Source of the DNA: Klebsiella sp. BIGb0407
GTDB taxonomy: Bacteria; Pseudomonadota; Gammaproteobacteria; Enterobacterales; Enterobacteriaceae
Reading direction: 5' to 3'
Assembly (NCBI RefSeq): GCF_024807845.1
Contig: NZ_JANUEQ010000006.1
Span: forward strand, 248,001-312,000
DNA length: 64,000 nucleotides
The notes under the pieces were generated by a model that saw nothing but the letters and a program-made list of their open reading frames with translations, was not told the origin of the DNA and did no database searches. Both the position numbers and the translations under genes were made by a program. Positions 48,215 through 58,360 of the stretch are shown piece by piece. Within the stretch, counting starts at the first letter, position 1. Every line of letters starts with the position of its first letter.

Positions 48215-49012
48215 ATGCAGGATACACAGGCTCATCCTGAGACAACGTTTAGTCTTACGGATGTCACTTTTCGCGTATCGGGCCGCACTTTACTGGCCCC
48301 GCTGTCGATGACTTTCCCTGCGGGTAAAGTAACGGGTCTGATTGGCCATAATGGTTCCGGCAAGTCGACGTTGTTAAAAATGCTCGGGCGTCATCAGAAA
48401 GCGTCAGAAGGCGGTATTCAGCTCAATGATCGGGCGCTCGATAGCTGGAACAGCAAAGAGTTTGCTCGTCAGGTTGCCTATTTGCCGCAGCAGTTACCGG
48501 CTGCCGAAGGCATGACGGTACGTGAGCTGGTGGCGATTGGTCGCTATCCCTGGCATGGTGCTCTGGGGCGTTTTGGTTCCGATGACCGTGAACGGGTAGA
48601 AGAGGCGATTCATCTGGTGGGATTAACCGCTTTTGCTAACCGCCTGGTGGACAGCTTATCAGGAGGGGAACGTCAGCGTGCATGGATTGCCATGCTGGTG
48701 GCACAGAACAGCCGTTGCCTGCTACTCGATGAACCCACCTCGGCACTGGATATTGCACACCAGGTTGATGTCCTGGCGTTAATTCATCGGCTGAGCCAGC
48801 AACGTGGCCTGACGGTGATTGCCGTGTTGCATGATATCAATATGGCTGCCCGCTATTGCGATAACCTGGTCGCGCTGCGCGGCGGGGAAATGATTGCTTC
48901 AGGCACCCCAACCGAGATGATGCAAAGCGATACGCTGGCTAAAATCTACGGTATCCCAATGGGTATTCTGCCGCATCCTTTAGGTGCCGCACCGGTGAGT
49001 TTTGTCTACTAA
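48215..49012 (+). CDS. fhuC: Ferric hydroxamate ABC transporter ATP-binding protein FhuC
   Basis: Energises uptake through FhuB. 265 aa, equal to E. coli. Walker A GHNGSGKST, Q-loop YLPQQLP, signature LSGGERQRAW, Walker B CLLLDEPTSALD, switch His in VLHDINMAARYC. The start at 48215 (MQDTQAH) has GGATGG upstream; ATG 48206 is in frame but would exceed the family length. The stop overlaps the fhuD start by one base. Confidence 0.96.
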   Translation: MQDTQAHPETTFSLTDVTFRVSGRTLLAPLSMTFPAGKVTGLIGHNGSGKSTLLKMLGRHQKASEGGIQLNDRALDSWNSKEFARQVAYLPQQLPAAEGMTVRELVAIGRYPWHGALGRFGSDDRERVEEAIHLVGLTAFANRLVDSLSGGERQRAWIAMLVAQNSRCLLLDEPTSALDIAHQVDVLALIHRLSQQRGLTVIAVLHDINMAARYCDNLVALRGGEMIASGTPTEMMQSDTLAKIYGIPMGILPHPLGAAPVSFVY

Positions 49013-49911
49013 TGCATAATCCATCCGATTTCTTGTTAACGCGCCGTCGGTTACTGGCGGCGTTAGCTGTATCGCCGGTATTATTTAATTTGCCTTCCGC
49101 ACTGGCCGCCCTGCCTGATACTCAGCGTATTATTGCCCTTGAATGGCTACCCATTGAGTTACTTATGGCGCTGGGTATTACCCCCATGGCGGTGGCTGAC
49201 AGGCCGAATTATCAGGTCTGGGTTAATGAGCCAAAGTTACCTGATTCAGTCATTGATGTCGGGCTGCGTACCGAACCTAATCTGGAATTTATGGCGCAAT
49301 TAAAACCGTCCCTGATTGTCTATTCTGCTGGCTATGGCCCCTCTGAAGAGAAAATCAAACGTATCGCTCCCGGGCTCGGTTTTCCCTTCAATGACGCCTC
49401 GGGCAAACCTTTGGATGTCGCGCGCCGCTCGCTCACCGAACTGGGTGATGCGCTGGGAATGCAGGATGCGGCCAGGCGTCACCTTAGCGAGTTTGATGCT
49501 TATATAGAGAGTATGAAACCGCGCTTTGCTAACCGGGGCAGTCGCCCGTTATTGCTGATGGGCTTTCTTGATAGTCGTCATGTGCTGGTGGTGGGAAAAC
49601 ACAGCCTGTTCCAGCAAGTGATGGATCAGCTTGGGCTGAAAAATGCGTGGACTGGTGAAACCAACTTCTGGGGTACCGCGATTGTCGGTATTGAACGGCT
49701 GGCAGAGATTAAAGGGGCGGATGTGCTATGCATGCAACACAACAACAGTGCCACTATCCAGCAAGCAACCTCGACGCCGCTATGGCGCTCGATGCCCTTT
49801 ATTCGTGAAGATCGTTTCCAGCTAATTCCGGCGGCCTGGCTTTATGGCGCGACGCTGTCTGCGATGCATTTTACCCGCGTACTGGATGATGCTATCGGAG
49901 GTAAGGCATGA
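49012..49911 (+). CDS. fhuD: Ferric hydroxamate periplasmic binding protein FhuD
   Basis: Carries ferrichrome-type siderophores from FhuA to FhuB. 299 aa. The N-terminus LTRRRLLAALAVSPVLFNLPSALAA is a signal with consecutive arginines, compatible with Tat export. The mature class III binding protein has RIIALEWLPIELLMALGITPMAVAD and NFWGTAIVGIERLAEIKGADVL. Overlaps fhuC and fhuB by a few bases, indicating translational coupling. Confidence 0.95.
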   Translation: MHNPSDFLLTRRRLLAALAVSPVLFNLPSALAALPDTQRIIALEWLPIELLMALGITPMAVADRPNYQVWVNEPKLPDSVIDVGLRTEPNLEFMAQLKPSLIVYSAGYGPSEEKIKRIAPGLGFPFNDASGKPLDVARRSLTELGDALGMQDAARRHLSEFDAYIESMKPRFANRGSRPLLLMGFLDSRHVLVVGKHSLFQQVMDQLGLKNAWTGETNFWGTAIVGIERLAEIKGADVLCMQHNNSATIQQATSTPLWRSMPFIREDRFQLIPAAWLYGATLSAMHFTRVLDDAIGGKA

Positions 49912-51887
49912 TGCGACATCGCTTTCTCCTGCCCGTCAGCTTTTTGCTTGCCCTGTTTATCGTAGCCCTAGGGCTAACGCTTCACAATATGCAGGCTTTA
50001 TTGCCCTCCAGTCAGTGGATGAGCGCGCTGCGGCTACCTGACCCTGATGAAATCAACCAGATGCTGTTTCACTACAGCTTAATGCCCCGTGTGATGATTG
50101 CGTTGCTGGTGGGAGCGGGACTGGGGCTGGTCGGGGTCTTATTCCAGCAGGTTTTACGTAACCCGCTGGCCGAGCCCACTACCCTGGGTGTTGCCAGTGG
50201 TGCACAGCTGGGGATCACCGTTGCCACTCTTTGGGCACTCCCCGTGGCAGTTCAGCCTTATGTGGCATTAATCGGTGCCGCAGTGGTGGGGCTGGTGGTC
50301 TTTGGCGTTGCCTGGGGGCGGCGTTTATCCCCCGTCACGTTAATCCTTGCCGGACTGGTGCTGAGCTTATACTGCGGAGCCGTCAATCAGTTACTGGCTA
50401 TTTTTAACTATGACCAGCTACAGAATATGTTCCTGTGGAGTACCGGCTCACTGAATCAGCAAGACTGGAGCAGCGTCCAAACCCTGTGGCCGCGTCTGTT
50501 AGGCGGACTGGTATTAACCCTGTTCCTGCTGCGTCCGCTGACCTTAATGGGGCTGGATGATGGCGTTGCCCGCAATTTGGGGCTGGCGCTCTCCATTACC
50601 CGTCTGGCTATTCTGAGTCTGGCGATTATTCTTAGCGCACAGCTGGTCAGTGCGGTAGGGATTGTCGGTTTTATCGGCCTGTTTGCTCCGCTTCTGGCAA
50701 AAATGCTCGGTGCCCGTCGTCTGTTACCGCGTCTGTTCCTCGCGCCACTGATTGGCGCGCTGATCCTCTGGCTCTCCGATCAGGTGGTTATCTGGCTGGC
50801 GAGTTTCTGGCGTGAGATCTCGACCGGAACCATCACCGCATTGATCGGCGCACCGATTTTGTTATGGCTGTTACCCAGGTTACGTACCTACAGCATGCCT
50901 TCCATGAGCATCGGCGATAATGTTCAGGCTGAGCGTCAGGCGCGTTATCTGTGGATCTCCGTTGGACTGCTGCTATTGATTATTACCGGCGCAATTGCTT
51001 TGTCGCTGGGACGTAACGAACAGGGCTTAAGCTGGCTAAGCGGCGCGCTGTTTGATGAAGTCCTTCCCTGGCGCTGGCCGCGGGTTCTGGCTGCGATGAC
51101 GGCCGGGGTGATGCTGGCGGTAGCGGGCTGCCTGATTCAGCGCCTGACCGGTAATGCGATGGCGAGTCCCGAGGTGTTGGGGATAAGCTCCGGGGCTGCC
51201 TTTGGCGTCGTGTTAATGCTGTTCTTCGTTCCGGGCGATGCTTTTGGCTGGATGCTTCCTGCCGGAAGTCTCGGGGCGGCAGTCACATTACTGATCATTA
51301 TTATTTCAGCTGGGCGGGGAGGATTCTCTCCACAGCGAATGTTGCTGGCCGGGGTGGCGTTAAGTACCGCCTTTATGATGCTGCTGATGCTAATGATGGC
51401 CAGCGGCGATCCGCGTATGTCCTCAATACTGACCTGGATTTCAGGTTCGACCTACAATGTGAGTGGCATACAGGCGCTGCAAAGCCTCGGTATTATGGTG
51501 GTATTGCTGGCGATTATGCCGTTCTGTCGACGCTGGCTGGTTATCCTGCCGCTTGGCCGGGCGACGGCGAGCGCTGTGGGCATGGCGGTAACACCTGCGC
51601 AATTGCTGGTACTGTTACTGGCTGCAACCCTGACCGCGTCAGCGACGCTGATTATCGGTCCACTGAGTTTTGTCGGTCTTATGGCTCCGCATATCACCAG
51701 TATGCTTGGCTTCCGTCGGGCAATGCCGCAGATGATTATCTCCGGTATTCTGGGTGGGATACTGATGATTATCGCTGACTGGTTTGGCCGAATGATCCTG
51801 TTCCCGAACCAGGTTCCGGCCGGGTTGCTGGCAACCTTTATCGGCGCACCTTACTTTATCTATTTACTGAGAAAGCAGAGCCGCTAA
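49908..51887 (+). CDS. fhuB: Ferric hydroxamate ABC transporter permease FhuB
   Basis: Inner-membrane channel of the ferrichrome importer. The 659-aa protein is a natural fusion of two FecCD/BtuC-type halves (about 1-330 and 340-659), each with about ten helices. The coupling motifs are GFIGLFAPLLAKMLGARRLLP in the first half and SFVGLMAPHITSMLGFRRAMP in the second. GGAGG lies 6 nt before the ATG, which overlaps the fhuD stop. Last gene of the operon, followed by a strong hairpin. Confidence 0.96.
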   Translation: MMRHRFLLPVSFLLALFIVALGLTLHNMQALLPSSQWMSALRLPDPDEINQMLFHYSLMPRVMIALLVGAGLGLVGVLFQQVLRNPLAEPTTLGVASGAQLGITVATLWALPVAVQPYVALIGAAVVGLVVFGVAWGRRLSPVTLILAGLVLSLYCGAVNQLLAIFNYDQLQNMFLWSTGSLNQQDWSSVQTLWPRLLGGLVLTLFLLRPLTLMGLDDGVARNLGLALSITRLAILSLAIILSAQLVSAVGIVGFIGLFAPLLAKMLGARRLLPRLFLAPLIGALILWLSDQVVIWLASFWREISTGTITALIGAPILLWLLPRLRTYSMPSMSIGDNVQAERQARYLWISVGLLLLIITGAIALSLGRNEQGLSWLSGALFDEVLPWRWPRVLAAMTAGVMLAVAGCLIQRLTGNAMASPEVLGISSGAAFGVVLMLFFVPGDAFGWMLPAGSLGAAVTLLIIIISAGRGGFSPQRMLLAGVALSTAFMMLLMLMMASGDPRMSSILTWISGSTYNVSGIQALQSLGIMVVLLAIMPFCRRWLVILPLGRATASAVGMAVTPAQLLVLLLAATLTASATLIIGPLSFVGLMAPHITSMLGFRRAMPQMIISGILGGILMIIADWFGRMILFPNQVPAGLLATFIGAPYFIYLLRKQSR

Positions 51888-51896
51888 GCCCTATTT

Positions 51897-51924
51897 CGCC
51901 CTCTCACCTTTTAGTGAGAGGGCG
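51897..51924. terminator. Bidirectional hairpin between fhuB and hemL
   Basis: An 11-bp perfect stem CGCCCTCTCAC (51897-51907) with GTGAGAGGGCG (51914-51924) and a CTTTTA loop, between convergent stops. Confidence 0.8.
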
Positions 51925-51931
51925 CTAATAC

Positions 51932-53212
51932 TCAGAGCTCAGCGAAGGCTACGCGCGCGGCATCAATGGTCTTTTGAATGTCTTCTGGTGAATGAGCGAC
52001 CGACATAAAACCGGCCTCAAAGGCGGAAGGTGCCAGATAAATACCTTGTTCCAGCATTAAGTGGAAGAAGCGTTTAAAACGCTCTACATCGCAGGCCATC
52101 ACATCGCTGTAACTTGTTACAGTTGGTGCATCGGTAAAGAACAGGCCAAACATCCCGCCGACCTTGTTAACCACCAGAGGAATACCTTCTTCTTCAGCGG
52201 CATGCAGTAGGCCTTCTGCCAGCATCTCAGTCAGCTCTGTCAGCGTTTCATAAATCCCCGGCTGGGTAATTTCATTCAGACAGGCATAGCCTGCTGCCAT
52301 CGCGATAGGGTTGCCGGAAAGGGTTCCTGCCTGATAGACCGGGCCGACCGGGGCAAGAGCTTCCATTATCTCACGACGACCACCAAAAGCACCGACCGGC
52401 ATTCCGCCGCCGATAATTTTACCCAGACAGGTCAGGTCGGGCTCTACGCCGTAATAGTCCTGGGCACCCGCTAAAGCAACGCGGAAACCGGTCATCACTT
52501 CATCGATAATTAACAGCGCACCGAATTCATCACACAGAGCACGCAGGCCTGGCAGGAAATCGTCGTTCGGTGGAATACAGTTCATATTGCCGGCGACCGG
52601 TTCAACGATAATACAGGCGACTTCTTCCGGATAGTTAGTGAAGGCTTCACGTACTGAAGCCAGGTCGTTATAGGTACAGGTCAGGGTATGTTTTGCAAAA
52701 TCAGCAGGAACGCCCGGCGAGTTCGGCTGGCCTAAGGTCAGTGCACCGGAGCCAGCTTTGACCAGTAAGCAGTCCGCATGACCGTGGTAACAGCCTTCAA
52801 ATTTAATGATTTTATCGCGTCTGGTAAAACCACGCGCCAGGCGGATAGCGCTCATGGTCGCTTCAGTGCCTGAGTTGACCATACGCACCATATCCATCGT
52901 GGGTACCAACTCAGTGACCAGCTCGGCCATTTTGACTTCCATTTCGGTCGGTGCACCGAAGCTTAAACCGCGGCTGACGGCCTCAATCACCGCATTACGA
53001 ATGGCCGGGTGATTATGCCCGAGGATCATCGGACCCCAGGAACCGACATAATCAATATAAGCTTTACCTTCAACGTCAAAGAGATAAGCGCCATCTGCGC
53101 GTTCAATGAATAGCGGCACACCGCCAACACCGGTAAAGGCGCGTACCGGTGAATTAACGCCTCCAGGGATGACCTGACGGGCGGCGGTATATAAACTTTC
53201 AGACTGACTCAT
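51932..53212 (-). CDS. hemL: Glutamate-1-semialdehyde 2,1-aminomutase
   Basis: PLP enzyme that makes 5-aminolevulinate for heme via the C5 pathway. The 426-aa length equals E. coli. The PLP lysine is in [19 protein letters not shown] (about residue 265), with [15 protein letters not shown] and [12 protein letters not shown]. Convergent with fhuB, divergent from clcA. Confidence 0.97.
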   Translation of the reverse strand: MSQSESLYTAARQVIPGGVNSPVRAFTGVGGVPLFIERADGAYLFDVEGKAYIDYVGSWGPMILGHNHPAIRNAVIEAVSRGLSFGAPTEMEVKMAELVTELVPTMDMVRMVNSGTEATMSAIRLARGFTRRDKIIKFEGCYHGHADCLLVKAGSGALTLGQPNSPGVPADFAKHTLTCTYNDLASVREAFTNYPEEVACIIVEPVAGNMNCIPPNDDFLPGLRALCDEFGALLIIDEVMTGFRVALAGAQDYYGVEPDLTCLGKIIGGGMPVGAFGGRREIMEALAPVGPVYQAGTLSGNPIAMAAGYACLNEITQPGIYETLTELTEMLAEGLLHAAEEEGIPLVVNKVGGMFGLFFTDAPTVTSYSDVMACDVERFKRFFHLMLEQGIYLAPSAFEAGFMSVAHSPEDIQKTIDAARVAFAEL

Positions 53213-53374
53213 GAATCGGCTCCTGACTCGGAAAGAGATATTAACGTATAGTCTATGCGAAACGACGGACGGGATGTAATGAACCTGCGAGATAAACTGT
53301 GATATTCACAGGACGTCTGGTGAATCCGCAGGTAATATAGATATATTACTTGCCATTATACATGACTGAGAGCC

Positions 53375-54811
53375 ATGAATTCAGGAAACTCCAGCCCCCA
53401 GGGGCAGTCTGGTGCGTCTGAGCGTAGCAAGACGCTTATACGCCGTTTACATGATGTCGATAAAGTGCCTCTCACTACGCTTCTGCTGGCAGCCCTGGTC
53501 GGAACGCTTGCTGGTCTGGCGGGCGTAGGTTTCGACAAAGCGGTGAACCTGGTACAACAATACCGTCTTGGCATGCTAGCCGAGGTAGCAGACGATGCAT
53601 GGGTTGTCTGGCCGATGGCCTTTCTGGCTTCAGCTTTACTAGCGATGTTTGGTTACTATTTGGTTCGGCGTTTTGCACCCGAAGCGGGAGGCTCTGGCAT
53701 ACCTGAAATTGAAGGTGCCCTGGAAGGGGTCCGGCCAGTACGCTGGTGGCGAGTCATTCCGGTTAAGTTCTTCGGGGGTATGGGAACCCTGGGCGCAGGG
53801 ATGGTATTAGGGCGTGAAGGCCCGACCGTACAGCTCGGTGGGAGTTTCGGCCAGATGGTTTTTGACATCTTTCGTCTACGTAATCCGGAAACACGTCATT
53901 CGTTAGTGGCAACCGGGGCCGGTGCCGGGCTGGCAGCAGCCTTTAATGCGCCGCTGGCAGGCATCTTTTTTGTAATAGAAGAATTGCGTAAGCAGTTTCA
54001 CTATAATTTTATCTCAATCAAAGCGGTATTTATTGGTGTTATCATGTCGACAGTCGTCTATCGATATTTTAACCCCGGTTTAATTTTGATTGATCTCGGG
54101 ATGGTCGGCGATGTTGAGCTGAATACACTGTGGCTATATCTGGTCCTGGGTATGGTTATCGGTGTTATTGGCGTAATATTTAATCGCCTGGTGCTGGGCG
54201 TACAGGATATGTTTCAGCGTATCCATGGTGGTAATACAACCAAGTGGGTATTGATTGGCGGCCTGATTGGCGGTGCTTGTGGTGTACTGGCGCTGCTACA
54301 AAGTTCGGTAGTAGGCGGTGGGTTCAATATGATCCCTATCGCAACCGCCGGAAACTACAGCTTAAGCATGTTGTTATACTTATTTCTGGCACGTCTTGTT
54401 ATCAGCTTACTGTGTTTTTCATCTGGTGCACCTGGTGGTATTTTTGCCCCTATCCTGGCTTTAGGAACCTTGCTGGGAATGTCATTCGGAACTTTCAGTG
54501 CAATGTGGTTGCCTGAATATAATCTGCCGATGGGGGTTTTTGCCCTGGTAGGAATGGGGGCATTACTGTCCGCAACCTTGCGTGCACCGCTGACCGCGAT
54601 TGCACTGGTGCTGGAAATGACTGGTAACTATCAGCTTATTTTACCCATGCTCGTTACGAGTGTTGGTGCGACATTATTAGCGAATTTTCTGGGAGGAAAA
54701 CCGTTATACTCACAAATCCTGGCAAGAACGCTGGCCAAGCAAGAAGCCGATAAAGCGAATGCTGCATCCCCTACACCTGTGGAGCAGACATCAGCAGAGC
54801 GTAATACTTGA
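53375..54811 (+). CDS. clcA: H+/Cl- exchange transporter ClcA
   Basis: Inner-membrane 2Cl-/H+ antiporter used in extreme acid resistance. 478 aa with the CLC selectivity motifs [22 protein letters not shown] (gating glutamate) and [14 protein letters not shown], and the proton-path glutamate region [10 protein letters not shown]. Slightly longer at the N-terminus than E. coli ClcA (473 aa). Followed by erpA, as in E. coli. Confidence 0.96.
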   Translation: MNSGNSSPQGQSGASERSKTLIRRLHDVDKVPLTTLLLAALVGTLAGLAGVGFDKAVNLVQQYRLGMLAEVADDAWVVWPMAFLASALLAMFGYYLVRRFAPEAGGSGIPEIEGALEGVRPVRWWRVIPVKFFGGMGTLGAGMVLGREGPTVQLGGSFGQMVFDIFRLRNPETRHSLVATGAGAGLAAAFNAPLAGIFFVIEELRKQFHYNFISIKAVFIGVIMSTVVYRYFNPGLILIDLGMVGDVELNTLWLYLVLGMVIGVIGVIFNRLVLGVQDMFQRIHGGNTTKWVLIGGLIGGACGVLALLQSSVVGGGFNMIPIATAGNYSLSMLLYLFLARLVISLLCFSSGAPGGIFAPILALGTLLGMSFGTFSAMWLPEYNLPMGVFALVGMGALLSATLRAPLTAIALVLEMTGNYQLILPMLVTSVGATLLANFLGGKPLYSQILARTLAKQEADKANAASPTPVEQTSAERNT

Positions 54812-54892
54812 ACGATTCACCAGGGTGTCGGATAATATTATATAAAGTACGGGTGATGTTGTGCCCGGCTTGTTCATTGTTTGGAGCAAAAC

Positions 54893-55237
54893 ATGAGTAC
54901 TGACGTAGCACTGCCCCTTCAGTTTACTGAAGCAGCGGCCAAGAAAGTAAAAAGTCTGATCTCAGACGAAGAGAATCCGAATCTGAAATTGCGAGTCTAT
55001 ATCACCGGCGGTGGATGTAGCGGCTTTCAGTATGGCTTTACCTTTGACGATCAGATTAACGACGGTGATATGACCATCGAAAAACAAGGTGTTGCTCTGG
55101 TTGTTGACCCAATGAGCCTGCAATATCTGGTTGGCGGTGCGGTAGACTATAGCGAAGGCCTTGAAGGGTCACGTTTCGTGGTCACCAATCCAAATGCGAC
55201 CAGCACCTGCGGATGCGGTTCTTCATTCAGTATCTGA
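54893..55237 (+). CDS. erpA: Iron-sulfur cluster insertion protein ErpA
   Basis: A-type carrier that delivers Fe-S clusters, for instance to IspG/IspH. The 114-aa length is the same as E. coli. Three ligand cysteines are in [10 protein letters not shown] and the C-terminal [12 protein letters not shown]. The start at 54893 has GGAG 6 nt upstream; the in-frame TTG at 54881 overlaps that site. It is the last conserved backbone gene before the accessory region. Confidence 0.97.
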   Translation: MSTDVALPLQFTEAAAKKVKSLISDEENPNLKLRVYITGGGCSGFQYGFTFDDQINDGDMTIEKQGVALVVDPMSLQYLVGGAVDYSEGLEGSRFVVTNPNATSTCGCGSSFSI

Positions 55238-57678
55238 TCTGAGTCCAGCCTGGGAGGGGGGACCATACGTGTTTTCTATGAGATATCTCAGGAAACCTAT
55301 GAAAAATAGTCCAACGACTGCCCCTGTCCCTCCCTCTTTAATTCTATTCAACCCTATTTCTCCTTCATAAACCTTGATCCTCTCCTCATCAGACTATTCG
55401 CGTATTTTTTGATAAAAAACACTTTATTTAATGTGTAGCTTTCAATATAGCCTCTATTTAGCCTTGGATAACATTTTATATATATGTAATGTCCGGTAAG
55501 CTTTTTGTCTTTGAATGTAAGATATATTTAATGGCTGCCGTGGAAAAGCTGAATTCGCTGCTGTTGATCGGCGGATATGGCATGACAATGGTGGTGTTAA
55601 TGATACGATTGTGTCGAAAAACTCAGGGAGTACGACAGGGAAACGGATGGGGACGACAGCAGTTGATTATAGGGATAAAGAAAGCTAAAGGCGCATATAA
55701 ACAGATGAGTGTCATATTTATGTGGTGAAAATATACGCCTGATAACAAAAAACTAATCCAGTCTCTATTGTGAATCGTTTTCCCAGGAATTAATTTAAGG
55801 ATAAAAAGAGTGATCTTGATAAATTAATTGTGCGGATATCAATTATCAGACATTTTTATTATTACTAATCGTCGATTATTACAGGAATGGAGGGTGAAGG
55901 AGATTTTTGTCATGTTCCTTTGGGTTTTCTGAAATATTATAGCCATTTATTAATGAGTCGGTGATTAAGATTTACGGTAAAACAGTACAAAATACCCATG
56001 ATAAAATCAGGCTGTTAGTGTGATTGATAACATCCTTGTTTTTTTGACTTTAGTTGAAACCTCGCCCGATAAAAAGAAATTACTTCTATATATGATATTT
56101 GTTGTATGTTGTTGATTTTAAAAAATAAATCATGGGTGGGAGATAAATTAATTTCAAGGGTATGTTGTTAAAAAATTCTGTCATGATGAACATGGTTATA
56201 TATCTTCGTAAAATATAATTAGTTGAGATAAATAAAGTCATTTTTGTGAAATTAATCAATGATTCGACCTTGTGGATTATTATTCAGAGCTAAAATATTA
56301 TAGATGACAGGGGAGGGCATACCTGTTTCAAATTATATTTCGAGTAAGGTTATAAAGTCATATGGAAAGGCTGGAATTAAATGGATGAATCAGGCTGTTT
56401 GATCAAATGAATAAAAATAATAAAGTAATCTGAAAGTTAATTATTTATTGTTACAACATAACCAGGTCTGATAGCTGAAAATTCATACAGGTAATACTGC
56501 GTAAAAAGTAGCGAAAATTAGGTTGTTAGCAAGTGCTGAAAAGCATCAGAAAAATATCCAAAAATCTGGATAGTGAGTGCGATAATTTCGTTATCTGCGA
56601 TCTCATTTATCCTGAGTTCGATTAGATAATAGAATAAACAGGCGACAATAATTAATTGGTTTTTACCGCTGTGTTGACACATACGGGCTAAAGTGTAATC
56701 ATTTAACCAAGCAATAAATAACATTCTTGCTATAAACAACAGAACAAACCTGATACTCCAATACACAATGACTAACGGTATCAGTGAGCAGCGTAAATAG
56801 AGATGGGCAGTAACTGGATAACAAGGATGGAGCTCCGCGTAGTGGAACTTCGGTATAATCCATGCTGTCGGCCGATGACGCCAAATGTGTTTCATCGGTA
56901 AATAAGGGATGATGGTGTTCTATTTAGATGTGCAGGGAAAGCAAAAGCTGTAGATATAAGTATCACTTCGTGAATATCGCAGTAACTGCTATAGAGCGAA
57001 GCTGGTTCATACTCCTCAGTACGATGAGAGTTGTCATTCCTCTGAACCTCAAGCAGAGGGAAACGGAGTGACAGGTCAAACGCATTTTCCTCGAATGAAA
57101 AGCCAGTATTCTGGCTGAACTAGTTATTTCCCCACAATATGATCGACGCAATATAGCTCAGAGAGACGAAATATCTGAAGCTAACGAGTAAAACAATTAA
57201 AACTGTTAAAATACGGTTGGACAGGGAGTGGGCGTAATGTCAGGAGCTGTTACAACGAAGCCCTGACAGGACAGCTGGGAGGTTCGCTAAACGATTTCAT
57301 AAAATTTTATACTTTATAAAACACATACATCATAAAGTTAATGTGATATTTATAAAAATAAATGAGCTATTTATTTAACGTTTTGTGAACCTTTTATAAG
57401 GCGTTAACTCGATTTCCCTAATAACGAATAGAATATTTTCTATTCGATGATATGCTATTGCCCAGAGAGGGAAAAGTCACGATAAAATAAATTAGATAAT
57501 TTTAACCTGAAGGGTTATTAAAAATATTAGTATATGTATAAACCTATTGTATTTTTAAATTACAATAAGAATAACTTTTTTAATTATTCATTCATTATCC
57601 AATAATGGGTGTGGCATTGTATTGCCATTTTAAATGATTTTAAATTCACTATTAATCAATGATTATCAGAAGGATCAA
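55238..57678. other. 2.4-kb A+T-rich region without a convincing gene
   Basis: Between erpA and the pilin gene I find no gene with recognisable homology. Two open frames, 55489-55728 (+, 79 aa) and 56518-56895 (-, 125 aa), lack good ribosome-binding sites and family motifs. In another frame at about 55557-55690 a short Gly/Ser/Thr/Asn-rich peptide (HDNGGVNDTIVSKNSGSTTG) reads like a fragment of a repetitive surface protein, hinting at a decayed gene. A perfect AGCCAG-TATT-CTGGCT hairpin lies at 57101-57116 and a 20-bp palindrome at 57426-57445. The region before 57679 must hold the fimbrial promoter. Confidence 0.6.
57426..57445. promoter_or_regulatory. 20-bp palindrome upstream of the fimbrial operon
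   Basis: GAATAGAATATTTTCTATTC is a perfect inverted repeat (8-bp arms, 4-bp centre) about 235 bp before the pilin start. It could be an operator for a fimbrial regulator or a hairpin; no second copy was seen flanking a promoter, so a phase-switch is not supported. Confidence 0.45.
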
Positions 57679-58275
57679 ATGAAGAACATTTCTAAACTGA
57701 AGAAAAACATATTCGCATCGATACTCGTTCTTACCGGGGGGATGTTATCAAATTTAAGTATGGCAAACGCTTATGATGGGAAAATAACGTTCCTTGGAAA
57801 AATAAGCAATGCCACCTGTGAGATCAGCGGGGGTAACACTAACGGTACGGAAACGACTAATCCTAACTTTTCAGTAACTCTGCCTACAGTATCTACAACG
57901 GCTTTTAAAAGCCTTGGAGACAGAGCAGGAGATACTGACTTTTTTATTAAGTTAAAAGGTTCTAATTGTCTGGCGGGTGATGGTTATGCCATTAAATTTG
58001 AGAGGATTAGTAGCAGTGACTTTATCGATCCTAAGACCGGATATCTTAAAAACATGCGTTCAACGGGAGCTAAAAATATCCAGTTAGTTATTAGTGATGA
58101 AAACAAAAATGATTTTGATTTTACTACCAGTAAAGATACCTCGCCAACTAAAAAACGTGAAACTTTAGAAGACGAAACAATGTTTAATTTTGGTGTGCAA
58201 TATATCTCAACGGCTGCCAATGTAACTCCTGGGGAAGTTGAGGGTAATGTCTACTACAGTGTAGTTTATCCATAA
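57679..58275 (+). CDS. Major fimbrial subunit (chaperone-usher pilin)
   Basis: A 198-aa secreted pilin. Signal peptide about 1-31, ending SMANA. The mature part starts YDGKITFLGKISNATCEI with the typical donor-strand region and first cysteine; the partner cysteine is in GSNCLAG. The C-terminal beta strand GEVEGNVYYSVVYP matches type-1-like pilins. The start at 57679 follows AAGGA; the upstream ATG at 57634 precedes the signal peptide needlessly. First gene of a pilin-chaperone-usher-adhesin set, the same order as F17-type fimbriae. Strongly A+T-rich, indicating acquisition. Confidence 0.9.
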   Translation: MKNISKLKKNIFASILVLTGGMLSNLSMANAYDGKITFLGKISNATCEISGGNTNGTETTNPNFSVTLPTVSTTAFKSLGDRAGDTDFFIKLKGSNCLAGDGYAIKFERISSSDFIDPKTGYLKNMRSTGAKNIQLVISDENKNDFDFTTSKDTSPTKKRETLEDETMFNFGVQYISTAANVTPGEVEGNVYYSVVYP

Positions 58276-58282
58276 AAACGAA

Positions 58283-58320
58283 GGACTTCATGCTACACAC
58301 CATGAAGTCCCTTCAATAAT
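58283..58320 (+). terminator. Intercistronic hairpin after the pilin gene
   Basis: A 10-bp perfect stem GGACTTCATG (58283-58292) with CATGAAGTCC (58301-58310) and an 8-nt loop, followed by CTTCAATAATTTATT. Placed between pilin and chaperone, it would end or slow most transcripts and protect the pilin mRNA, giving excess major subunit. Confidence 0.75.
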
Positions 58321-58360
58321 TTATTATTCTATCTCATATTTTAAACTTAAAAAAATCTAA

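Noticed and set aside
55489-55728. 79-codon frame downstream of erpA
   Set aside because: No homology or ribosome-binding site; the more protein-like peptide in this stretch is in a different frame and soon hits stops.
56518-56895. 125-codon minus-strand frame with hydrophobic segments
   Set aside because: Poor ribosome-binding site, no known motifs, and A+T-rich composition that gives hydrophobic frames by chance; not called as a gene.
57190-57678. Possible invertible promoter element (fimS-like) before the pilin gene
   Set aside because: Only single palindromes were seen, not a pair of inverted repeats flanking a promoter, and no recombinase gene is nearby.
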